Positions 52,831-61,689 of a stretch of 64,000 bases of DNA are shown here, piece by piece. This stretch comes from Streptomyces sp. NBC_00620. Its GTDB lineage: Bacteria; Actinomycetota; Actinomycetes; Streptomycetales; Streptomycetaceae. A program made the position numbers and the translations under genes. Each line of letters begins with the position of its first letter. The first letter of the stretch is position 1. The stretch covers positions 1,054,001-1,118,000 of the forward strand of contig NZ_JAPENY010000003.1 of NCBI RefSeq assembly GCF_026341825.1. The letters run 5' to 3'. Under the pieces are notes generated by a model. The model did no database searches. It saw nothing but the letters and a program-made list of their open reading frames with translations, and had not been told where the DNA came from.

Positions 52831-52884
52831 ATCGATACGCCAGTGTACCGATACGGCGGCGTATCGGTACACTGGCGTATCGAT
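52831..52884. promoter_or_regulatory. 54-bp perfect inverted-repeat operator
   Basis: Two identical 24-bp arms (52831-52854 and 52861-52884) in inverted orientation around GGCGGC. Within each arm CGATAC occurs twice, 10 bp apart, so four half-sites alternate in a symmetric block (centre CGATAC-GGCGGC-GTATCG). It lies 65 bp upstream of the TetR gene and 111 bp upstream of the PAP2 gene. Confidence 0.8.
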
Positions 52885-52995
52885 GAGCCTTGGACAGGAC
52901 CTACTCCCGTGTCGAGTGGACCTGCGGGGAGTGGACCTTGTCCTGGGCTCACCACGCACCACCCCGCGCAAGACCGTCAGCAAGGGGGCCGGGGG

Positions 52996-53847
52996 ATGGA
53001 TTCCCGTACCGAGCCTGCAGAGTCCGAGACAGAACCGGAGCCCGCGTCGGCCATACGCCGCCGGGCGTCGCCGGAAGACACCGCCGCACGCCCGCCTCTC
53101 CTTCGCGAGCTCCTGCTCGTCGTGGGACTCTTCCTCGTCTACAAGGTCGGCCGACAGCTGGCCACCGGCCACACCGCCGAGGCCTTCCGCAACGCGGACC
53201 GCGTGTGGGACTGGGAGCGGTCCCTCCACCTGCCCGGCGAAGGCGCCGTGCAGAACGCGCTGCTGCACAGCGACACCCTCGTGCACATCGCGAACACCTA
53301 CTACGCGACCGTCCACTTCCCGGCCACGGTGGCCTTCCTGGTCTGGCTGTACCTGAAGCGCCCGGCCCACTACGTGTGGGCGCGCCGCGTCCTCGCGGTG
53401 GTCACCGGCGCCGCCCTTGTCGGGCACCTCTTCTTCCCTCTCGCGCCGCCGCGGCTGCTGAAGGCCGCGGGTCTCGTAGACACGGGGCAGGCGTACGGGC
53501 CCACGGTGTACGGGGCTCATCCCGCGACCGACGCGGTGGCGAACCAGTTCGCGGCGATGCCGTCGCTGCACTTCGGCTGGGCCCTGATGGTCGCGATCGG
53601 CCTGATCGCCGCGACCCGGTCCCGGTGGCGCTGGCTGTGGCTGCTGCATCCACTGGTCACCCTGGTGGTGATAGTCGGTACGGCCAACCACTACTGGCTC
53701 GACGCGATCGTGGCGGCCGCGCTGCTCGGGATCGCCCTCGCGGTGATCCACCTGCCGCACCGGACGACGACAACGGCGGGGCGCGTTCAGGAACGTGCCG
53801 ACGACTCCGTACGGGACATACCGGAGCTCGTGGGAGCCGGCCGATGA
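52996..53847 (+). CDS. PAP2-family membrane phosphatase
   Basis: 283-aa integral membrane protein of the PAP2/inositol-phosphorylceramide-synthase-like group. It has an acidic, disordered N-terminus (about 1-35), then six hydrophobic helices. Active-site traces are the SLHFGWA motif (Ser-Leu-His) and NHYWLDAI (second histidine), plus the upstream RVWDWERSLHLPGE. It probably hydrolyses a lipid phosphate such as phosphatidic acid or undecaprenyl pyrophosphate. ATG at 52996 after a G-rich stretch. The stop overlaps the next start in ATGA. Confidence 0.88.
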   Translation: MDSRTEPAESETEPEPASAIRRRASPEDTAARPPLLRELLLVVGLFLVYKVGRQLATGHTAEAFRNADRVWDWERSLHLPGEGAVQNALLHSDTLVHIANTYYATVHFPATVAFLVWLYLKRPAHYVWARRVLAVVTGAALVGHLFFPLAPPRLLKAAGLVDTGQAYGPTVYGAHPATDAVANQFAAMPSLHFGWALMVAIGLIAATRSRWRWLWLLHPLVTLVVIVGTANHYWLDAIVAAALLGIALAVIHLPHRTTTTAGRVQERADDSVRDIPELVGAGR

Positions 53848-54821
53848 ACGCCACGGCCGCCGCCATCGTCCTGTCGCTGTTCTCGGCCGTCGCGTACGCC
53901 GCCGCGGCCGTGGCGCAGGAGCGGCTCGCCTCCCGCAGTTCCGACTCGGGCATGCTGCGCCTGCTGGGCAGCGGGGCCTGGTGGTGGTCGGTCGCGCTGA
54001 ACGCGTCCGCGGCGCTGCTGCACGTGGCCGCGCTCAAGTACGGCACCCTCACGCTGGTGCAGCCGCTCGGTGCGCTCACCCTGGTGGCCGCGGTGCCGCT
54101 GGGGGCGCGGGTCGCCGGGCGGCGGGTCAGCCCGGTCGAGTGGCGCGGCACCGCGCTCACCCTGATCGGCCTTGCGGCGCTGCTCGTCACGGCGTCCGGG
54201 CCCGCGCCCGACGACGTGCTGAGCGTGCCGCAGGCGCTGGCCGTCGCCGGCACGACGGCCGTACTGATCGGCGCTCTCGCGCGACGGGGCGCGCGGCCCG
54301 GGCTGCGGCACGCGACTGCCTCGGGCTTCGCCTCCGGTGTCGCCTCGGCGCTCACCCAGACGGTGACGGTGGCCGCGACGGACCGCTCGGAGTCGCTGCT
54401 CAGTGTCCAGGTGATCGTGGTGGCCGTGCTGGTGGCGGCCTTCGCGGCGGGCGGACTGCTCCTGTCGCAGACCGCGTACCGGGGCGGCCTCGGCGCGCCC
54501 CTGGCCGTCGTGACACTCGCCAATCCGCTGGCCGCCGCGGTGATCGGCCTGTCCCTGCTCGGCGAACGCCTTCAGGGCGGCGCGGCGGGCGTACTGCTGG
54601 CTCTCATGGGAGCCGGGGTCGCGGCGTGGGGCGTGGTGACGCTGTCGCGGTCGGCGCCCGAGCTCGTCCTCGCGTCCATGGCCGACGATCTACCGGTCCG
54701 AGTCCTGGCTGTCGACGACCACCCGGTCGCCGCGGTGCTGGCCCTGGAACCCGAGTCGGCGGCGTACGAACCCTCGTTGCTGCCGCAGCAACCGAACCCT
54801 GGGCATTTGACGGCCCACTAG
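53844..54821 (+). CDS. DMT/EamA-like multi-helix membrane protein
   Basis: 325-aa membrane protein with about nine or ten short helices and internal symmetry, resembling the drug/metabolite transporter fold (NATAAAIVLSLFSAVAYAAAAVAQ, GTLTLVQPLGALTLVAAVPLGAR, GLGAPLAVVTLANPLAAAVIGLSLLGERL). The C-terminal 45 residues are hydrophilic. Translationally coupled to the PAP2 gene, which suggests that the two work together, perhaps a lipid-linked or small-metabolite export step under TetR control. Substrate unknown. Confidence 0.85.
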   Translation: MNATAAAIVLSLFSAVAYAAAAVAQERLASRSSDSGMLRLLGSGAWWWSVALNASAALLHVAALKYGTLTLVQPLGALTLVAAVPLGARVAGRRVSPVEWRGTALTLIGLAALLVTASGPAPDDVLSVPQALAVAGTTAVLIGALARRGARPGLRHATASGFASGVASALTQTVTVAATDRSESLLSVQVIVVAVLVAAFAAGGLLLSQTAYRGGLGAPLAVVTLANPLAAAVIGLSLLGERLQGGAAGVLLALMGAGVAAWGVVTLSRSAPELVLASMADDLPVRVLAVDDHPVAAVLALEPESAAYEPSLLPQQPNPGHLTAH

Positions 54822-54831
54822 AACCGCCACG

Positions 54832-54871
54832 GGAAAGGGCGGCCGCGGATATATTCGCGGCCGCCCTTTCC
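54832..54871. terminator. Strong bidirectional terminator
   Basis: A perfect 16-bp stem (54832-54847 with 54856-54871), loop GATATATT, and T-rich bases after it, between the convergent DMT-like and LURP-one-like genes. It is among the strongest hairpins in the window. Confidence 0.8.
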
Positions 54872-54885
54872 TTTGTGGTGTCGTG

Positions 54886-55737
54886 TCAGCCCAGCCCGCG
54901 GGAGTCCTGCTTGAGGGCCGTGTCGACGGTCAGCGCCGTCGCGACGACCAGGCTCAGCAGGGGTTCGGGGAGCTGGTAGTGGATCTGCAGGACGTAGTTG
55001 TCCGCGGTGGTGAACATCGTCTTGGCCAGGCCTTCCCAGGTCTTGGTGATCCGGGCGACCTCGTTGTCCGACTGGTCGACGATCGCGAAGTTCCAGGCGC
55101 GCCAGTTCTCCGCCTTGATCGCGCCGACCTGCTGACCGTTCGCGTTGATCGCGAAGTTGATCTTCCCGATCATGTTCTGCTGGACGATCTCGCCGACGGG
55201 CGAACCGTCCGGACGCGCCACGAGCACCCGCGACTTCATGAACTTCGCGGGGCGCGTCAGCAGCAGTTGCGGCTGGCCGTACGCGTCACGGATCTCCAGC
55301 TTGTGGGTCATGAACTGGTCGATGCTGGCGACGAAGCGGAGGATCTTCTTCAGCGCGCTCTGTCCGACCTGGACGACCGAACCGAGCTGGTTGCCCTGCT
55401 GGTCCATGACCTTGTACTCGTTGGTCAGCTCGATGAGCTTGGCCTTCTGGTTGACCACCAGGACCGGCTCGGTGAACAGGGTGCCGCCGCCCGCGCCGTT
55501 CGCCGCGACCCCGGCCTGCTGGTGCACCTGACGCTGCACGCGCGGGTCGGGACCCGCGGCGGGCTGCGTCGGGGCGTACGCCGGCTGGGGCTGCTGCGGA
55601 ATCTGCTGCGCGGACTGGGCCTGCTGGTCCGCATTCGTGTGCTCGGTCCATTGCGAGCCGTCCCAGTAGCGCTGTGTCTGGGGCGCCCCGTTCGGATCCG
55701 GGTACCAGCCTGCAGGTGTGTTCGAATGCGTGGTCAC
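54886..55737 (-). CDS. DUF2510 + LURP-one/scramblase-like protein
   Basis: 283-aa protein. Residues 7-33 are a DUF2510 motif (PAGWYPDPNG, RYWDGSQWTEH). A Gln/Pro/Ala-rich linker (36-75) leads to a tubby-like beta-barrel of the LURP-one-related/phospholipid-scramblase family (FTEPVLVVNQKAKLIELTNEYKVMDQQGNQLGSVVQV, THKLEIRDAYGQPQLLLTRP, NFAIVDQSDNEVARITKTW). A helix at the C-terminus may touch the membrane. The start is GTG at 55737; no Shine-Dalgarno seen. The DUF2510 unit suggests membrane association or partner binding. Function unknown. Confidence 0.86.
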   Translation of the reverse strand: MTTHSNTPAGWYPDPNGAPQTQRYWDGSQWTEHTNADQQAQSAQQIPQQPQPAYAPTQPAAGPDPRVQRQVHQQAGVAANGAGGGTLFTEPVLVVNQKAKLIELTNEYKVMDQQGNQLGSVVQVGQSALKKILRFVASIDQFMTHKLEIRDAYGQPQLLLTRPAKFMKSRVLVARPDGSPVGEIVQQNMIGKINFAINANGQQVGAIKAENWRAWNFAIVDQSDNEVARITKTWEGLAKTMFTTADNYVLQIHYQLPEPLLSLVVATALTVDTALKQDSRGLG

Positions 55738-55801
55738 CGGGGCACACTACCGCGAGATGTCTTGAAATCAACCAGCAGTTGGTTAGGCATCCTGTGCTCC
55801 G

Positions 55802-57853
55802 TCAGGCGGTCACGATCGCCGGGTCGCTCACGCCCGGGCGGCCGTTCTCCACATGTCCGGCGAACCGGCGCAGGAAGCTCGCGTCCGTGGCCGACACGAC
55901 GGTCAGGTCGTACCAGCGCTTGCTCGCCCGCAGGTCGAAGGTGTGCTTCACGGTCGCGCCCGCCCGCACCTTGAACGACTTCGACGGGCCGCCGTAGCCG
56001 CTGCTCACCTTCAGTTCGACCGTGCCGGAGCCCTTGTTGGTGAGGGTCAGCTCGACGTTGCCGCCCGTGTGCCGCGCGGTGACCTCGGGTCCGGCCTTCC
56101 TGCCGGAACCCTTGAACGTGCGCAGGAAGCCGTTCGGGCCGTGCACCGTCAGGTCGTACGCGCCGTTCGAGTACGCCGAGTTCCAGGTGTCCGAAACCTT
56201 CCTGCCCGCCTCGGTGGTGTAGGTCCAGGGGCCGTCGGTGCGGTTGCCGGACGTGACGAGGAAGGCGGCGCCGGCCTTGGCGCCGGAGCCGAAGGTGAGC
56301 GTGAACTTTCCGGCCGCCGCGTCCGCCGAACCGTCCACCAGGGGCGCGTACTTGAGCGGGCGGGCCGGGCGCGAGCCGCGCTCCTGCTTGGGCAGGGCGG
56401 GGTTCGCGGGCGGGGTCGGCACGTAGTCGGGGTGACGGTCGCCGTCCGGCGGCTGGTAGCCGTCGGTGTCCGGCAGCGCGACCGGCCTGGTGTCCTTGCG
56501 GGCGAAGTCGAAGGCCGAGCTGAGGTCACCGCTGACCGCACGACGCCAGGGCGAGATGTTGGGCTCGTGCACGCCGAAGCGGCGCTCCATGAACTGGATG
56601 ATGGAGGTGTGGTCGAGCGTCTCGGAGCAGACGTAACCGCCCTTGCTCCAGGGCGAGACGACGAGCATCGGCACCCGCTGGCCCATCCCGTACGGACCGG
56701 CCGTGCGGCTCGCGTCGCCCGCGTAGAGGTCCGGGCCGACGTCGACCGTGGACTTGCCCTGGGCGGCGGACTGCGGCGGGAACGGCGGCACGAGGTGGTC
56801 GAAGAAGCCGTCGTTCTCGTCGTACGTGATGAACAGCGCCGTCTTGCTCCACACCTCGGGGTCGGAGGTGAGCGCGTCGAGGACCTGGGCGATGTACCAA
56901 GCACCGTAGTTCGCGGGCCAGTTGGGGTGCTCGGTGAACGCCTCGGGTGCGACGATCCAGGAGATCTTCGGCAGCTTCTTGCCCTTGACGTCGGCCTTCA
57001 GCTGGTCGAAGAAGCCCTCGCCCTTGCGGGCGTCGGTGCCGGTGCGGGCCTTGTCGTAGAGCGGGTCGCCGGGCTCGGCGTTGCGGTACTTGTTGAAGTA
57101 CAGCAGCGAGTTGTCGCCGTAGTTGCCCCGGTAGGCGTCGGGGATCCAGCCCCAGGAACCGTTCGCGTCCAGGCCGTCGCCGACGTCCTGGTAGATCTTC
57201 CAGGAGACGCCGGCCGCTTCGAGGCGCTCGGGGTACGTCGTCCAGTCGTAGCCGACCTCGTCGTTGCCGAGGACCGGGCCGCCGCCGGTGCCGTCGTTGC
57301 CGGTGTAGCCCGTCCACATGTAGTAGCGGTTCGGGTCGGTGGAGCCGATGAACGAACAGTGGTAGGCGTCGCAGATGGTGAAGGAGTCGGCCAGCGCGTA
57401 GTGGAACGGGATGTCCTCACGCGTCAGGTACGCCATCGTCGTCGACGACTTGTTGGGCACCCATTTGTCGTACTTGCCCTTGTTGAACGCGGCGTGCCCG
57501 TCGCTCCAGCCGTGCGGGAGGTCCTGGATGAACTGCATGCCCAGGTCGTCGGCGTCGGGCCGGAAGGGGAGCACGTCCTTGGTGCCGTCCGACTGGTACC
57601 AGACCGACTTGTCGCCCGACGTCGTGGCCGGAACCGGGTCGCCGAAGCCGCGGACGCCCCTGAGCGAGCCGAAGTAGTGGTCGAAAGAACGGTTCTCCTG
57701 CATCAGGACGACGATGTGCTCGACATCGTCGATCGTGCCGGAACCGTGGTGCGCGGGCAGCGCCGCCGCACGCTCGATGCTGTTGGACAGCGCGGTGAAC
57801 GCCGCGGTGCCGCCGGCGAGCTGGAGGAAGCGGCGCCGATTCACTTGAGGCAT
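55802..57853 (-). CDS. Tat-exported phosphocholine-specific phospholipase C
   Basis: 683-aa phospholipase C of the acid-phosphatase-like superfamily (PlcH/PlcN type). The Tat signal NRRRFLQLAGGTAAFTAL precedes the active-site region ENRSFDHYFGSLRGVRGFGDP, which holds the metal/phosphate site. Further metal ligands are expected in FITYDENDGFFDHLVPP and PWSKGGYV. The C-terminus carries two DUF756-like beta-domains (from about 525 and 615) found in the secreted enzymes. ATG at 57853 was chosen; the frame opens to 57937 without Shine-Dalgarno. Probable role: hydrolysis of phosphatidylcholine or sphingomyelin outside the cell. Confidence 0.93.
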   Translation of the reverse strand: MPQVNRRRFLQLAGGTAAFTALSNSIERAAALPAHHGSGTIDDVEHIVVLMQENRSFDHYFGSLRGVRGFGDPVPATTSGDKSVWYQSDGTKDVLPFRPDADDLGMQFIQDLPHGWSDGHAAFNKGKYDKWVPNKSSTTMAYLTREDIPFHYALADSFTICDAYHCSFIGSTDPNRYYMWTGYTGNDGTGGGPVLGNDEVGYDWTTYPERLEAAGVSWKIYQDVGDGLDANGSWGWIPDAYRGNYGDNSLLYFNKYRNAEPGDPLYDKARTGTDARKGEGFFDQLKADVKGKKLPKISWIVAPEAFTEHPNWPANYGAWYIAQVLDALTSDPEVWSKTALFITYDENDGFFDHLVPPFPPQSAAQGKSTVDVGPDLYAGDASRTAGPYGMGQRVPMLVVSPWSKGGYVCSETLDHTSIIQFMERRFGVHEPNISPWRRAVSGDLSSAFDFARKDTRPVALPDTDGYQPPDGDRHPDYVPTPPANPALPKQERGSRPARPLKYAPLVDGSADAAAGKFTLTFGSGAKAGAAFLVTSGNRTDGPWTYTTEAGRKVSDTWNSAYSNGAYDLTVHGPNGFLRTFKGSGRKAGPEVTARHTGGNVELTLTNKGSGTVELKVSSGYGGPSKSFKVRAGATVKHTFDLRASKRWYDLTVVSATDASFLRRFAGHVENGRPGVSDPAIVTA

Positions 57854-58283
57854 GGGTGGGTGACCTCTGTCCTGACGGGGCGCGTATCGCCCGATGATGA
57901 TGGAACCTGCGCGAAGGGAGTTTTGCAGGCACACCAAACGTCAGGAAAGGGTCGGGTGTCGCTGATGTGAAAGTCGGCGGTACGGGAGATGCTCGGCGAC
58001 TGCCGCTTCCCGAGAGGCCCCTGCGGCACGGCTTTGCGAGCGGTGTCGGCAGGTGCCGCGGCATCGCGTTCGGCGGCCCCGGGTCCGACCTGTCAAAGGC
58101 GGGGCGGACACCTGTCGAATCTGCTGCAATGGTCTCTCCAGCCTGTCCCGGACCTGCCGATGCCCAAGGCCGGTCAGGGGTGGGCGACATGCGGCGGGGG
58201 GTCGCGGGGTGCCGTATCACGGGGGGCGGGGGAAGCGGCCGGGGAGCGCGTGGGCGCCTCTCGAACTGCCGTTGACTCCTGGG
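57854..58283. other. 430-bp divergent intergenic region
   Basis: No convincing gene. It separates the phospholipase gene from the GTPase-system operon and must hold both promoters. I see no clear Pho box, palindrome or -35/-10 pair. G-rich tracts on the plus strand (about 58180-58260) may form structure. Confidence 0.4.
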
Positions 58284-60446
58284 ATGACCGGTCACGCGGC
58301 CTGGTCCTCGGGGCTGCGCTCCCTCGGCTTCCGGCACACCGCTGAACTGCTCGGCGCCCGGGGCGTACGCCCCGAGTTCAAAGTGCTCGACGGACTCTGG
58401 TTCCGTGGACGCGGCATGACGTGGCTGCGCGTCGACGAGGCCTACGTCGAGGCGCAGCGGGAGCACTGGCGGCGCGAAGGCGGGCCGCACCGGGCGCAGG
58501 CGACGGCCCTCCTCGACCGGGCGGCGGAAATCCTGGGCGCCGACCCGATGGGCCTGCGCCGTGTCGTCGTCCACGAACTGGTGCTGCTGCTCCAGGACCA
58601 CCCCGACGGAATCAGTGTCCCGGCCGCGGTGGAGCTGGGCGTGGACAAGGACGAGGCGGCGGAGCTGGTCGCCTCCGTGTCCGCGTGCCTGAAGCCGGCC
58701 GGGCGGCTCGACGGGGAGGCGGCCGGGAATATCCACGAGGCCCTGACCGGTCGGCAGTTGTGCCGGGCGGAACGGTACGCGGCCCGGCTGGCCGGGGTCA
58801 TGGCCGACCCGGAGCTGCGCGGGCTGCTGGCGTCCGTGGCCGAACTGCGCGCCGGCACCGACGAGGCACTGGCCCGGGCGGACACGCTGCACCGGAAGGG
58901 CGAATACCGGCAGGCGGCCACCGGCTATCTGGTCACGGCCCGGTACGCCGTCGACGAACCGAGGGCGCTCACCGGTCTGCTGCGGGCCGCGGAGGCCGGG
59001 GCACCCGTGGCCCCGGGCCTCCTTCCGGTCCGCGCGGAGGCCGGACACGACGGCGTCACGGTCACCTGGAACGCCGCCACCGACCAGGCCGGGACCATCC
59101 TCTACCGGGTCCTGCGCCACCCACCGGGCAAGCCGCACCGGCACACCGAGGTCGGCGTGCCGGGTACGGCGACCCAGGTGACCGACACGGCCGCCGTACC
59201 CGGCAGCAGGGTGCGCTACGCGATTCTCCCGCTGCGGGACGGACGGATCGCCGGGCGGCCCCGGATCAGCGACCCCCTGCTGGTCGCCCCGGAGGTGCGT
59301 GAACTGACGCTGACCACCGGACGGCACGGCGTCAGCGCCACCTGGCGGGCACCCGCCGCGGCGGTGGCGATCCGCGCGCTGCGCGACCACGGCGGCAGCG
59401 AAACCGAAGTGACATGCCGTCAGGACGGCTTCGAGGACGGGCCGTTGGAGCCCGGAACGTATTCCTATGAGATCCACTGCGAGTACGCGGGGCCCGACCG
59501 GCGGACCGTCCGCTCCCTGGGCGTGACCGCCCGCGTGGAGGTAGAGGAGTGGCCCCGGCCGGTCGAGTCGCTGACCGGCGAGCAGCACACCGCGACCGGT
59601 CCGGTACGGCTCAGCTGGATTCCGCCGGCCCGGGGCGAGGTCCTGCTGGTGCAGTGGAGCGGGCCGCCGCCCGAGGCCGGCGCCGAACTGCCGGACGGCT
59701 TCACCACGAAGCTGCCGAAGCCGCCCCTGTCCTCTCCCCTGCTCGAGCCGGCGGCGGGCACCTCGGTGCGGATCACCGCGGTGACGGTGCTCGGCCGCCA
59801 CGCGGTCGCGGGGCCCAGCGTGCTGGTCGAGGCCCAGACCCCGGTCCGTGGCATGACCGCCGAGCGCGGCCCCGGCGACACGGTGCGGCTCGGTTTCGAG
59901 TGGCCCGATCCGGCCCCCGTGGTGCTCGTCGGATGGCGGCAGAGCGGTGTGGCCCGGGAGCGGCGGGTGACCCGCAGCGCCTATCTGCGGGAGGGGCTGA
60001 GCCTGACGGCGGGCGGCGAGGCGCTCGACGTGGCCGTGACCCCGCTGCCCTCCGGCGACGCGGAGTTCGTGATCTCCGGGGAGGGGCACATACGGGTGCC
60101 GTCCCGGATACGGCTCTCCTACCGGCTGGTCAAGCCGGGCTGGCGGGCAGGCGCGCGGCGCATGGTCGAGGTGCGGGCCGAACTCCCCGGCGCCTCACCC
60201 GGCACGACCGACTGCCCGGACTTCCTGCTGGTCGGCCGGGAGAGCATCGCCCCGCTGCATCCGCGGCACGGCATCGAGGAACTGCGCCTGACCGGGGACC
60301 GGTTGGCCGCCGGGGAGCCGGTGCGCACCGAGATCGACCTGCGCGGCCGGACCAAGCCCTATCTGCTGCGCGGCTTCCTGCTCGGAGCCGGCGCTCCCGA
60401 CGCGCAACTGGACCATCCGCCGTCCGACACTCTGGTGGTGCGCTGA
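58284..60446 (+). CDS. Large multi-beta-domain protein of a GTPase-associated operon
   Basis: 720-aa protein without signal peptide or membrane helix. The first 240 residues are helical (GHAAWSSGLRSLGFRHTAELLGARG... RAAEILGADPMGLRRVVVHELVLLLQDHPDG... RADTLHRKGEYRQAATGYLVTAR) and suggest a ligand-sensing or oligomerisation part. The rest comprises several Ig/fibronectin-III-like beta units (VRAEAGHDGVTVTWNAATDQAGTILYRVLR; REL-TLTTGRHGVSATWRAP; GPVRLSWIPPARGEVLLVQWSG). No enzyme motif is visible. ATG 58284 lacks a clear Shine-Dalgarno. The GTPase gene starts one base after its stop, so they are one operon. Likely a sensor or scaffold for that GTPase. Confidence 0.78.
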   Translation: MTGHAAWSSGLRSLGFRHTAELLGARGVRPEFKVLDGLWFRGRGMTWLRVDEAYVEAQREHWRREGGPHRAQATALLDRAAEILGADPMGLRRVVVHELVLLLQDHPDGISVPAAVELGVDKDEAAELVASVSACLKPAGRLDGEAAGNIHEALTGRQLCRAERYAARLAGVMADPELRGLLASVAELRAGTDEALARADTLHRKGEYRQAATGYLVTARYAVDEPRALTGLLRAAEAGAPVAPGLLPVRAEAGHDGVTVTWNAATDQAGTILYRVLRHPPGKPHRHTEVGVPGTATQVTDTAAVPGSRVRYAILPLRDGRIAGRPRISDPLLVAPEVRELTLTTGRHGVSATWRAPAAAVAIRALRDHGGSETEVTCRQDGFEDGPLEPGTYSYEIHCEYAGPDRRTVRSLGVTARVEVEEWPRPVESLTGEQHTATGPVRLSWIPPARGEVLLVQWSGPPPEAGAELPDGFTTKLPKPPLSSPLLEPAAGTSVRITAVTVLGRHAVAGPSVLVEAQTPVRGMTAERGPGDTVRLGFEWPDPAPVVLVGWRQSGVARERRVTRSAYLREGLSLTAGGEALDVAVTPLPSGDAEFVISGEGHIRVPSRIRLSYRLVKPGWRAGARRMVEVRAELPGASPGTTDCPDFLLVGRESIAPLHPRHGIEELRLTGDRLAAGEPVRTEIDLRGRTKPYLLRGFLLGAGAPDAQLDHPPSDTLVVR

Positions 60447-60447
60447 C

Positions 60448-61689
60448 ATGACGACCATCGTCTGCCCCTACTGCTTCACCTCCGACCGCGCCTCCCGGCT
60501 GGCCTACCGCTGCCTGATGGCGCGTACCGGTGTGCGCGGTGCGGCGCCCTGCGCGCCCGAACCGGACGGCAGGTGGGCGGCGTTCACCGGTGCTCCGGCC
60601 GGCGGGCCCGCCGCCCAGCGCGGTCCCTGCTTCGACGCGCCGCGCGGCCTGCGCACCGGGCGCGGGCGCGCGCCCTGCCCCGCGTGCGGTGTGGGCACCC
60701 CGGTGCGGGTCTGCCGCAACTGCCACAACGACCTGCCCAGCGACTACTGCGACCAGAGCAGCCGGATCATCGCCCTGATCGGCCCGAAGAGTGCGGGAAA
60801 GAGCACCTACGTCACCGTGCTCGCCCACGAGTTGCGCAACAGGGTGGGGCGGGAGTTCAACGCGGCCCTGGCCAGCATGGGCAGCGCGACACAGCAGCGG
60901 TACCGGGCCATGGAGGACGACCTCTACCACCGGCTGCTGCTGCCCGGGCCCACCCAGCCGGCCGCCATGCGCTTCAACGACCCGCTGATCTTCCGGCTGA
61001 GCACACCTCGGCACGGAGTGGGCGGTCTGCGCGACGGCAGCAGGCACACCGCCCTGGTGTTCTTCGACGCGGCGGGCGAGGACCTGGCCAGTGCCGAGGC
61101 CATGGACCGCTACACCGCCTATCTGGCCGCGGCCGACGGCGTCATCCTGCTGGTGGACCCACTGCAGTTGCGGACCGTACGGGAGCAACTGCCGGAGCTG
61201 GCAGGGCAGTTGCCGCCGGTGGAGACCGCCCCGGAGCAGATAGCCGCCGACCTCGCCGCCCAGTTGCGCGGCCGCCGCAGAGGCGAGGGCAAGGGCAAGG
61301 TCACCACACCGCTGGCGGTGGCGATCACCAAGAGCGACGTCCTGCGCGCCTGGCTGCCACACGGATCGACCCTCGGCCGTCCGGCCGTCCGTGCGGGAGC
61401 CCTGGACGACAGCGACCGGGTCGCCGTGGGCCAGGACGCGCGTGCGCTGCTCGACGAGTGGGACGGCGGGGTGCTCTACCGCCAACTCGACCGGGACTTC
61501 GCCGAGTTCTCACTCTTCTGCCTCTCCGCGCTCGGCGCACCGCCGCCCGCCGAGTCGCCCTCGGACGCCCCGAAGTCGGGGCCTCGGCCGCTGCGCGTCG
61601 AGGATCCACTGCTGTGGCTGCTCGGTCGGCGCGGCCTGCTTCCCGTCCGCACGGCCCGTACCGCCCGGAAGGGACGTGAGCCCCGATGA
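60448..61689 (+). CDS. Zinc-ribbon GTPase (double-GTPase/TRAFAC-like)
   Basis: 413-aa protein. The N-terminal 101 residues have ten cysteines (6, 9, 22, 35, 61, 77, 80, 89, 92, 101), with CPYC, CPAC and CRNC pairs that imply two or three zinc ribbons. The GTPase domain follows: G1 GPKSAGKS (112-119), G3 DAAG (207-210) and G4 TKSD (294-297; the usual N/TKxD). Such proteins resemble the TRAFAC-class GTPases known from predicted NTP-dependent conflict systems. Translation is coupled on both sides: 1-nt gap after the beta-domain gene and an ATGA overlap with the next. It probably acts as the switch of the module. Confidence 0.85.
   Translation: MTTIVCPYCFTSDRASRLAYRCLMARTGVRGAAPCAPEPDGRWAAFTGAPAGGPAAQRGPCFDAPRGLRTGRGRAPCPACGVGTPVRVCRNCHNDLPSDYCDQSSRIIALIGPKSAGKSTYVTVLAHELRNRVGREFNAALASMGSATQQRYRAMEDDLYHRLLLPGPTQPAAMRFNDPLIFRLSTPRHGVGGLRDGSRHTALVFFDAAGEDLASAEAMDRYTAYLAAADGVILLVDPLQLRTVREQLPELAGQLPPVETAPEQIAADLAAQLRGRRRGEGKGKVTTPLAVAITKSDVLRAWLPHGSTLGRPAVRAGALDDSDRVAVGQDARALLDEWDGGVLYRQLDRDFAEFSLFCLSALGAPPPAESPSDAPKSGPRPLRVEDPLLWLLGRRGLLPVRTARTARKGREPR

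Noticed and set aside
57417..60089. 890-aa minus-strand open frame over the phospholipase and beta-domain genes
   Set aside because: Antisense or out of frame to two well-supported genes; Arg/Pro/Gly-rich with no recognisable domain.
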